Assembly: GCA_017466965.1 (NCBI GenBank) | Contig: JAFTTD010000196.1 | Location: 1 to 7,989, forward strand | Direction of reading: 5' to 3' | From: Bacteroidaceae bacterium | GTDB lineage: Bacteria > Bacteroidota > Bacteroidia > Bacteroidales > Bacteroidaceae | DNA length: 7,989 bases | Shown: piece after piece, positions 1 to 5,491 of the stretch | Layout of the letters: each line of letters opens with the position of its first letter | Numbering within the stretch: position 1 is the stretch's first letter | Made by a program: the position numbers and the translations under genes | The notes under the pieces: model-generated | Seen by the model: only the letters and a program-made list of their open reading frames with translations | What the model was told of the DNA's origin: nothing | The model's database searches: none

Positions 1-351
1 ATTATATCTTTTAAGCAGTTTTTTCTGGTTTGTTGAAAAGAACACAGTGCATGTCTGATGCAAATTTCCTAAATTCCCTTCAAGGTACTGCTTCAACTGC
101 AAACTGAATTCGGCACGATAAGGCAGGAACTTTGTCTTTTTTTCTAAAGTAATATCTGAAAGTTCACAAATGGAACTCACATATACAGTAGAATCATTGA
201 AAGAACTTCCCACTCCAAATATATAAACAGTTTCAGTATTGTCAGACTTTTTTTCAGAAGCAGATTCTTTTCCTTTTAATTCTACAGCAGACAAAGACAC
301 ATTGAAAAAAAGCCACACAATGGCAGGCACAATTAAATTATAAAATTTCAT
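1..351 (-). CDS. Exported protein of unknown function, 5' part only
   Basis: An open frame of 117 codons starts at an ATG at 349-351 and runs off the left edge without a stop, so the C-terminus is outside the window. The protein begins MKFYNLIVPAIVWLFFNVSLSA. This has a lysine, then a hydrophobic stretch (about residues 5-18) and a small-residue SLSA site, and reads as a Sec signal peptide cut near residue 22. No lipobox cysteine is present, so a soluble periplasmic or secreted product is more likely than a lipoprotein. A Lys/Glu/Ser-rich linker (about 25-37) follows, then a region with TVYIFGVGSSFNDSTVYVSS and later FLPYRAEFSLQLKQYLEG. From memory, similar small conserved proteins occur in Bacteroides and Prevotella, but I cannot assign a function. 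It lies downstream of rpoD on the same strand, separated by a strong terminator, so it is probably transcribed from its own promoter. Confidence 0.75.
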   Translation of the reverse strand, partial: MKFYNLIVPAIVWLFFNVSLSAVELKGKESASEKKSDNTETVYIFGVGSSFNDSTVYVSSICELSDITLEKKTKFLPYRAEFSLQLKQYLEGNLGNLHQTCTVFFSTNQKKLLKRYN

Positions 352-451
352 CTTTATATATTATCTTAAATTAAGTTTCAAGTTCATTAGTTTTAAGTAT
401 CACATACTCTCCTTATTCATCCAACACTCTATTTCTCACATTATAATTTTG

Positions 452-459
452 CAAAAATA
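452..459 (-). promoter_or_regulatory. Putative -7 element for the exported protein
   Basis: Read on the minus strand this is TATTTTTG, an exact match to the Bacteroidetes TAnnTTTG -7 consensus. It lies about 100 bp upstream of the ATG at 351 and just after the rpoD terminator. I see no good TTTG-like -33 element at the expected 19-21 bp spacing (about 479-484), so the call rests on one box only. The rest of the 206-bp gap between rpoD and this gene holds nothing else I can support. Confidence 0.4.
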
Positions 460-494
460 AGGATTTAATGCGAATAATCTGTAACAATAAGTTA

Positions 495-530
495 TAAAAA
501 ATGCGAACTACAGAATTCTGCAGTCCGCAT
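495..530 (-). terminator. Rho-independent terminator of rpoD
   Basis: Positions 501-530 form a 14-bp hairpin with a two-base loop when transcribed from the minus strand. It includes two G-U pairs and no mismatch. A run of six U follows directly (501 down to 496; the outermost base pair shares the first U). It begins 28 bp past the rpoD stop codon. On the plus strand no T-run follows the hairpin, so it is directional and serves rpoD. Confidence 0.9.
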
Positions 531-557
531 AGCCATAAAAAAATCCCCAAAAATAAA

Positions 558-1418
558 TTATCCAAGATAAGTTTTCAACAATTTGCTTCGTGAACCACCA
601 CGAAGACGACGTATTGCCTTTTCCTTTATTTGCCTTACACGCTCTCTTGTCAGATTAAACCTGTCACCGATTTCCTCAAGAGTCTTTTCCTGTTCGCCAA
701 TGCCGAAGAACATTCTGATAATGTCCTTTTCTCTCGGAGTGAGAGTATCAAGCGCTCGGTCAATTTCTTTAGACAGGGACTCATTAACCAAACTTCTGTC
801 AGCCATCGGAGAGTCGTCGTTAACAAGAACATCAAGCAAACTGTTGTCTTCGCCTTCAACAAATGGCGCGTCAACACTGATATGACGACCTGAGAACTTC
901 ATAGTGTCTGCAACTTTGTCAACAGGCAACTGCAGTTCTTCAGCCAATTCTTCTGATGAAGGACGACGTTCGTTTTCTTGTTCAAACTTAGAAAAAGCCT
1001 TACTGATTTTGTTGAGAGAACCTACCTGATTAAGTGGAAGGCGTACAATTCGAGACTGTTCTGCCAAAGCTTGTAGTATGGACTGTCTGATCCACCACAC
1101 TGCATAACTGATAAACTTAAATCCGCGTGTTTCGTCAAACTTCTCAGCTGCCTTTATTAGGCCCAGATTTCCTTCATTAATGAGGTCGGGCAAACTCAAG
1201 CCCTGATTCTGGTACTGTTTTGCTACAGAAACGACAAAACGCAGATTTGCACGTGTAAGCTTCTCCAATGCTCTTCTGTCACCCTTGCGGATGCGTCCGG
1301 CAAGTTCCACCTCTTCTTCCACGGTAATCAAGTCTTCACGACCAATTTCCTGCAAGTACTTATCAAGTGAAGCACTTTCACGGTTCGTGATACTTTTGGT
1401 AATCTTTAATTGTCTCAT
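558..1418 (-). CDS. rpoD: RNA polymerase primary sigma factor (sigma-70 family, RpoD/SigA)
   Basis: A 286-residue sigma-70 factor that directs core RNA polymerase to housekeeping promoters. Regions in order: 1.2 at about 17-47 ([20 protein letters not shown]); region 2 at about 48-128, with the core-binding stretch [20 protein letters not shown] (76-95) and the -10 recognition and melting stretch [20 protein letters not shown] (102-121); region 3 at about 129-200; and region 4 at about 223-273, with [16 protein letters not shown] and a helix-turn-helix [20 protein letters not shown] (246-265). Region 1.1 and the large non-conserved insert of E. coli RpoD are absent; this short form is normal for the Bacteroidetes primary sigma factor. 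The ATG at 1416-1418 suits the usual [14 protein letters not shown] start. It has its own promoter and terminator and looks monocistronic. Among paralogues it could be a second primary-like sigma, but the fit to the housekeeping form is close. Confidence 0.96.
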   Translation of the reverse strand: MRQLKITKSITNRESASLDKYLQEIGREDLITVEEEVELAGRIRKGDRRALEKLTRANLRFVVSVAKQYQNQGLSLPDLINEGNLGLIKAAEKFDETRGFKFISYAVWWIRQSILQALAEQSRIVRLPLNQVGSLNKISKAFSKFEQENERRPSSEELAEELQLPVDKVADTMKFSGRHISVDAPFVEGEDNSLLDVLVNDDSPMADRSLVNESLSKEIDRALDTLTPREKDIIRMFFGIGEQEKTLEEIGDRFNLTRERVRQIKEKAIRRLRGGSRSKLLKTYLG

Positions 1419-1452
1419 TCTATAAAATCACTAAATGCATTATTACACACAC

Positions 1453-1510
1453 AAAAAAGCACACATCAAATGTCCGTAAATAAAATAATTAAACACGAAA
1501 CATTTGATGT
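1453..1510 (-). promoter_or_regulatory. Inverted repeat in the rpoD leader, possible attenuator or operator pair
   Basis: ACATCAAATGT at 1463-1473 and its exact reverse complement ACATTTGATGT at 1500-1510 are separated by 26 bp. Both lie between the predicted rpoD promoter and its ATG, so they would be transcribed in the leader. As RNA on the minus strand the arms can form an 11-bp stem, extendable by CGU/ACG across a small bulge. Four bases after the stem comes a run of six U (1458-1453), a terminator-like order. The stem is AU-rich and therefore weak. Each arm is also a small palindrome (ACAT-3-ATGT), so a pair of protein-binding sites is an equally good reading. Function is inferred. Confidence 0.45.
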
Positions 1511-1527
1511 CCACTATTTTGGGCACG

Positions 1528-1558
1528 CAAAGATACGTTTTAAATTTCATTTTACAAG
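1528..1558 (-). promoter_or_regulatory. Promoter of rpoD
   Basis: On the minus strand the -7 box is TATCTTTG (1535-1528), an exact match to TAnnTTTG. A -33 box CTTG (1558-1555) sits 19 bp upstream, one base off TTTG. The start site is expected near 1522, giving a leader of roughly 100 nt. RpoD should recognise this sequence, so the gene is probably autoregulated in the ordinary sense. Confidence 0.75.
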
Positions 1559-1696
1559 CACTATAACGCCATTTTAAGATAATTATTGCACGGATTTAAT
1601 TATTTCACATCAAATAAAGCCACTTTTGCTAATTTGACACAGCAAAGATGATTATTTCAGACTTTTATCGCGCAGTAAAAATTCAATGGTGGAAGT

Positions 1697-1727
1697 TTTA
1701 TACATTCATTTGTTTATCGTATATTTG
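1697..1727 (+). promoter_or_regulatory. Promoter of pflB-pflA
   Basis: A -33-like TTTA (1697-1700) and an exact -7 box TATATTTG (1720-1727) are separated by 19 bp, as in Bacteroidetes sigma-ABfr promoters. The start site should fall near 1734, leaving a leader of about 38 nt. The leader is A/T-rich and has no Shine-Dalgarno sequence ahead of the ATG at 1772, which is usual in this phylum. The 353-bp divergent gap (1419-1771) otherwise holds the rpoD promoter and leader, plus a third CACATCAAAT copy at 1606-1615. Confidence 0.8.
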
Positions 1728-1771
1728 CAAACAGAACAAATTTTTAATATTAACAACAAGCAACTTTTATT

Positions 1772-4009
1772 ATGAAATTAACTAACTGCGTAGAAAGTTT
1801 CGATGGTTTCATTTGGAAGCGTGAAATCAACGTAAGAGATTTCATCCAGCACAATTACACTCCTTACGACGGCGACGAGTCATTCCTTACCGGACCAACA
1901 GAGAAGACTTTGAAGATTTGGAGCAAACTTAGCGAAATGTTCAAAGTTGAAAGAGAAAAGGGCGTTTACGATGCTGAAACAAAACTTCCTCAAAGCATCG
2001 ACACATACGGAGCTGGCTATATTGACAAAGACAACGAAGTGATTGTCGGCCTTCAGACTGATGCTCCGCTCAAAAGAGGCATTTTCCCAAAAGGCGGTAT
2101 CAGAATGGTTGAAAGCGCCCTTGAAGCATACGGTTACAAACTTGACCCTACGACCAAGGAAATTTACACACGCTACAGAAAGACCCACAACGCAGGTGTA
2201 TTCTCGGCATATACAGCAGACATACGCGCTGCTCGCCATGCCCACATCATTACAGGACTTCCTGATGCTTATGGCAGAGGACGCATCATTGGAGACTACC
2301 GCCGTGTAGCTCTTTACGGTGTGAACAATCTGATTGAAGAAAAGAAGCGCTTCCTTGACAGGCTCGACATACAAGAAATGACTGAGGAGTGCATACAGCA
2401 GCGCGAAGAAGTAAGCGAACAGATTGCTGCACTAAAGGATTTTGTGAAGATGTGCGCAAGCTATGGCTTTGACGTTACCCGTCCTGCACAAAATGCACGT
2501 GAAGCTGTTCAGTACGTATATTTCGGCTATCTCGGTGCGGTAAAAGACCAAGACGGAGCAGCCATGTCAATAGGAAGAATCTCTACATTCCTCGATATTT
2601 TCATTGAGAAAGACATCAAGGAGGGAAAGCTTACAGAACAGGAGGCTCAGGAACTTATTGACCAGCTTATTATAAAGCTTCGTATCGTGCGTTTCTTGCG
2701 TACACCGGAATACAACGACCTTTTCTCCGGCGATCCAGTATGGGTGACAGAATCTATTGGAGGACAAGGAGTTGACGGACGCTCTATGGTAACAAAGACA
2801 AGCTACCGAATTCTTCATACTTTGGAAAATCTCGGACCTGCTCCGGAACCGAACCTTACCGTACTTTGGTTCCAGAATGCGCCTGAGAACTGGAAGCGTT
2901 TCTGTGCAAAGATGTCAATTAAGACAAGTGCTATACAGTATGAGAACGACGACCTCATGCGTCCCGACTATGGCGACGACTATGGCATTGCTTGTTGCGT
3001 AAGCCCTATGAAGATTGGTAAGCAGATGCAATTCTTCGGAGCGCGCGCCAACCTTGCCAAGTGTCTGCTTTATGCAATCAACGGAGGTCGCGACGAAATA
3101 ACCGGAGAACAGATTTCACCTGAATTTGCACCTATCACTGGAGAGTATCTCAACTACGACGAAGTGATGCGCAAGTTTGAGCAAATGATGCGCTGGCTTG
3201 CAAAAGTATATGTGAACGCCCTCAAAATCATTCACTATATGCACGACAAATATGATTATGAGGCATTTGAAATGGCACTTCACGATGGCGACGTCATTCG
3301 CACGCGAGCTACCGGCATTGCAGGCCTCTCAATCGTTGCAGACTCATTGGCTGCAATAAAATATGCCAAGGTAAAGATTGTTCGTGACGAGCGCGGACTT
3401 GCAGTTGGATTTGAGCGTGAAGGCGACTATGTTCCTTTCGGAAACAACGACAGCCGCACAGACAAGCTGGCACTTATGGTTACGGAAAAATTCATGGAGT
3501 TCATGCGCCAGCATGAAACTTACAGAAATGCCGTTCCTACCCAATCAATCCTCACCATAACATCAAATGTGGTTTACGGAAAGAACACCGGAGCCACTCC
3601 TGACGGCCGTCCTAAAGGCATGCCGTTCGCTCCAGGCGCAAACCCTATGAACGGGCGTGACACTCGCGGAGCTGTAGCTGCGCTTTCGTCTGTTGCAAAA
3701 CTTCCGTTCCAGCATTCAAACGACGGCATATCATACACATTTGCAATATCTCCTGCCACACTCGGCAAGACTGAAGATGCAAAAATCAGCAACCTTGTCA
3801 ACCTGATGGACGGTTTCTTCTCTCCAGACGGCGGACATCATCTAAATGTAAATGTGTTTGACAGAGAACTTCTGCTTGACGCAATGGAGCATCCTGAGAA
3901 ATATCCGCAGCTGACAATACGAGTTTCCGGTTATGCCGTAAACTTCGTGAAACTTACTCGCGAACAGCAGCTTGACGTTCTTTCAAGAACAATCAATCAG
4001 TCTATCTGA
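1772..4009 (+). CDS. pflB: Formate C-acetyltransferase (pyruvate formate-lyase)
   Basis: A cytoplasmic glycyl-radical enzyme converting pyruvate and CoA to acetyl-CoA and formate without oxygen. At 745 residues it is close to the E. coli enzyme (760). The PFL domain fills most of the chain. The paired active-site cysteines are Cys408-Cys409 in [20 protein letters not shown], matching Cys418-Cys419 of E. coli PflB. The C-terminal glycyl-radical domain holds the signature RVSGYAVNF with Gly720 as the radical site. Other PFL signatures include [15 protein letters not shown] near residue 108 and [18 protein letters not shown] after the cysteines. Keeping both cysteines together with the RVSGYA motif argues for a true PFL rather than a diol dehydratase or other glycyl-radical enzyme. 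It starts an operon with pflA and has its own promoter. The radical form is expected to be cleaved by oxygen at Gly720. The gene ends in TGA, and no defect is seen. Confidence 0.97.
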   Translation: MKLTNCVESFDGFIWKREINVRDFIQHNYTPYDGDESFLTGPTEKTLKIWSKLSEMFKVEREKGVYDAETKLPQSIDTYGAGYIDKDNEVIVGLQTDAPLKRGIFPKGGIRMVESALEAYGYKLDPTTKEIYTRYRKTHNAGVFSAYTADIRAARHAHIITGLPDAYGRGRIIGDYRRVALYGVNNLIEEKKRFLDRLDIQEMTEECIQQREEVSEQIAALKDFVKMCASYGFDVTRPAQNAREAVQYVYFGYLGAVKDQDGAAMSIGRISTFLDIFIEKDIKEGKLTEQEAQELIDQLIIKLRIVRFLRTPEYNDLFSGDPVWVTESIGGQGVDGRSMVTKTSYRILHTLENLGPAPEPNLTVLWFQNAPENWKRFCAKMSIKTSAIQYENDDLMRPDYGDDYGIACCVSPMKIGKQMQFFGARANLAKCLLYAINGGRDEITGEQISPEFAPITGEYLNYDEVMRKFEQMMRWLAKVYVNALKIIHYMHDKYDYEAFEMALHDGDVIRTRATGIAGLSIVADSLAAIKYAKVKIVRDERGLAVGFEREGDYVPFGNNDSRTDKLALMVTEKFMEFMRQHETYRNAVPTQSILTITSNVVYGKNTGATPDGRPKGMPFAPGANPMNGRDTRGAVAALSSVAKLPFQHSNDGISYTFAISPATLGKTEDAKISNLVNLMDGFFSPDGGHHLNVNVFDRELLLDAMEHPEKYPQLTIRVSGYAVNFVKLTREQQLDVLSRTINQSI

Positions 4010-4019
4010 TACATAATTC

Positions 4020-4754
4020 ATGGCAAAAATACACTCTATTGAGAGTTTCGGTACGGTGGACGGCCCTGGCATACGCTTTGTAGCATTCATGCAGGGCTGT
4101 CCACTGCGTTGTCTGTACTGCCACAATCCCGACACGTGGAACCAGAATGCAGAAACAGAATACGAATTTACTGCCGAGCAATTGCTCAACGAAGTGAAGA
4201 AATACAAGAACTTCATTTCAAAAGGCGGTGGAGGAGTTACTCTAACAGGAGGAGAGCCATTCATGCAAGCAAGCTTCGTTGAAGAGTTCTTCATGTTGTG
4301 CAAGAAAAACAACATTCATACAGCAATTGATACATCAGGAGCAATCTTCAACGAATCAGTACGTAGTGCACTTAAATACACTGACCTTGTATTGCTCGAC
4401 ATCAAGACAATAGACGACGAGCTGCACACCAGACTAACAGGGGCAAAACGCACCAACAACCATAAGATGCTGGAGCATCTGCAGTCTATAGGAAAGCCCA
4501 CATGGATACGCCATGTAATAGTTCCCGGACTAACTGACATAGACAACCACCTAAGCAAACTTGCGGAATATCTGTCCCGGTTCAGCGTCATTGAAAGACT
4601 GGAACTCCTGCCCTATCACACCATGGGCATTTACAAATATGAAAAGCTTGGACTTCCATACCCTCTCAACGACACACCTCCTCTCAGCCAGGACCGCCTG
4701 AGCCGGATTTCAGCCATGTTCAAGGAAAGGCTGAAATGCGAAGTGATACCATAA
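4020..4754 (+). CDS. pflA: Pyruvate formate-lyase-activating enzyme (radical SAM)
   Basis: A 244-residue radical SAM protein that uses S-adenosylmethionine and a [4Fe-4S] cluster to abstract hydrogen from the radical glycine of PflB (Gly720 here). The N-terminus MAKIHSIESFGTVDGPGIR is characteristic of PflA. The cluster motif CxxxCxxC is Cys27, Cys31 and Cys34 in GCPLRCLYCHNPDTW. The SAM-binding GGEP motif is at 77-80 in VTLTGGEPFMQ. The C-terminal half carries LLDIKTIDDELH and RLELLPYHTMGIYKYEKLG, also typical of the family. The length matches E. coli PflA (246), and there is no extra ferredoxin-like cluster domain of the kind found in many other glycyl-radical activases, so the partner is almost certainly PflB. 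It starts 10 bp after the pflB stop, in the same operon, and a terminator follows its TAA stop. Confidence 0.96.
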   Translation: MAKIHSIESFGTVDGPGIRFVAFMQGCPLRCLYCHNPDTWNQNAETEYEFTAEQLLNEVKKYKNFISKGGGGVTLTGGEPFMQASFVEEFFMLCKKNNIHTAIDTSGAIFNESVRSALKYTDLVLLDIKTIDDELHTRLTGAKRTNNHKMLEHLQSIGKPTWIRHVIVPGLTDIDNHLSKLAEYLSRFSVIERLELLPYHTMGIYKYEKLGLPYPLNDTPPLSQDRLSRISAMFKERLKCEVIP

Positions 4755-4782
4755 CATACAACAAGAAACAATTTTTCACCAA

Positions 4783-4825
4783 AAAGCCAGTTGCCACCTA
4801 AGTATGCATCTGGCTTTATATTTTA
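4783..4825 (+). terminator. Terminator of the pflB-pflA operon
   Basis: AAAGCCAG (4783-4790) pairs with CTGGCTTT (4810-4817). After one mismatch, TGC (4792-4794) and GCA (4806-4808) extend the stem inward, leaving an 11-base loop. A T-rich tail (ATATTTTAT) follows. It begins 28 bp after the pflA stop. The tail is interrupted by A, so efficiency may be moderate. Confidence 0.75.
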
Positions 4826-4894
4826 TCCCCCAATCCCTCATTCATCAGTTTAGATAAACATACTTGCCAACCTGAACACACCCCTTAAAAACAC

Positions 4895-4979
4895 ATGAAA
4901 AATCAGCGCACTGAAACTTCAATTACACCACAGAGAAAATAAAACTTCAGCGCAGTATTTATGAAAAATCAGCGCACTG
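4895..4979 (+). repeat. Direct repeats with operator-like TCAGCGCA motifs upstream of malQ
   Basis: A perfect 19-bp direct repeat, ATGAAAAATCAGCGCACTG, occurs at 4895-4913 and 4961-4979. A third copy of its core, TCAGCGCA, lies between them at 4947-4954. The three cores start at 4903, 4947 and 4969, spaced 44 and 22 bp apart, near whole numbers of helix turns. The first copy reads TCAGCGCACTGA, which matches its own reverse complement at 10 of 12 positions. AAACTTCA also occurs twice (4914-4921, 4942-4949). The array lies wholly upstream of the predicted malQ promoter, where activator sites would be expected. Regulation by a sugar-responsive protein is inference only. Confidence 0.6.
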
Positions 4980-5021
4980 CTGGAAAAAAACTTTTTAACA
5001 TAAAAAATCCGCACAAAGTTC

Positions 5022-5052
5022 TTTATAAATTCATCTTAAATCCATATATTTG
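5022..5052 (+). promoter_or_regulatory. Promoter of malQ
   Basis: A TTTA -33-like box (5022-5025), 19 bp, then TATATTTG (5045-5052), identical in boxes and spacing to the pflB promoter. Transcription should start near 5059, giving a leader of about 60 nt. No Shine-Dalgarno sequence precedes the ATG at 5120. The leader contains a possible 10-codon frame (5071-5103, MHGVNVVVTS) that ends 16 bp before malQ; its translation is unsupported. Confidence 0.75.
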
Positions 5053-5119
5053 TATGATATTAGAGTAATTATGCACGGCGTGAATGTCGTAGTAACATCA
5101 TAAAAACAAGTTTTTTCAA

Positions 5120-5371
5120 ATGAAAATACATTTCAGCATAGAGTACAAGACACAGTGGGGAGAAGAAATCAGAGTTCAGCTATCGCTGTTCAGTAACAAC
5201 GGCGACATCCATTCTTCTGAAATTCCGCTCATGACAAACGACGGAAAACTGTGGGAAAAGGAATTAGACACAGCATCAGACAACTTCTGCCGAGCTGAAT
5301 ACAAATATGCCATGTATAACGAAGGCAAGCTAGTTTGGACAGAATGGGAACTTGCCCCACACATCATATAA
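5120..5371 (+). pseudogene. malQ: malQ 5' fragment: first CBM20 starch-binding domain, ended by an in-frame stop
   Basis: This 83-residue frame begins MKIHFSIEYKTQWGEEIRVQ, which I recognise as the usual N-terminus of Bacteroidetes 4-alpha-glucanotransferase. It spans essentially one CBM20-type beta-sandwich, including KLWEKELDTA, EYKYAMYNEG and VWTEWELAPHI, then ends at TAA (5369-5371). The following 40 codons and the 768-residue frame from 5492 are in the same reading frame. Together they would make a protein of 892 residues with the family's normal length and domain order. I therefore read this as the start of a single malQ gene broken by one nonsense codon, rather than a separate small gene. 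If the stop is real, a free 83-residue CBM20-like peptide could be made; whether it folds or has a role is unknown. A sequencing or assembly error is also possible. Confidence 0.8.
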
Positions 5372-5491
5372 TTCACCAATTCAGCCAACCAATATCTCGC
5401 AGACGACCTTTGGAGAAGCATACCTGACAACCTGCCACTGTTCAGTTCTGCATACAGTGACAGCATTGCCCCTCACAAGGCAGAGTCGCCA
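5372..5491 (+). other. malQ: In-frame linker of malQ stranded between the stop and the next ATG
   Basis: These 40 codons are open in the malQ frame and translate to a plausible linker between the two starch-binding domains, including YLADDLWRSIPDNLPLFSSA. From memory, Bacteroidetes homologues have a similar stretch (an acidic patch, a Trp, then PLYSSA-like residues) just before the second CBM20. The stretch therefore still looks like coding sequence, and the stop is either recent or an error. It contains no ATG before 5492. Confidence 0.7.

Noticed and set aside
1600..1613. FNR-type box upstream of pflB (TTATT-4-ATCAA)
   Set aside because: One half-site matches, but the other has two mismatches of five, and I know of no firm evidence that this consensus applies in Bacteroidales.
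1643..1650. Second upstream -7 box for rpoD (CATCTTTG on the minus strand)
   Set aside because: It has one mismatch at the key T, and no TTTG-like element lies 19 bp upstream; the promoter at 1528-1558 is clearly better.
1880..2374. 164-residue open frame on the minus strand inside pflB
   Set aside because: It is fully covered by the strongly conserved PFL domain on the other strand, and no domain is recognisable in it.
4895..4979. CRISPR-like repeat array
   Set aside because: Only two full 19-bp copies exist, the 47-bp gap between them contains a further core motif, and there are no cas genes; an operator array fits better.
5369..5371. TAA in malQ as a recoded sense codon
   Set aside because: TAA also ends rpoD, pflA and malQ itself, so a genome-wide reassignment is not plausible, and no recoding signal is evident nearby.
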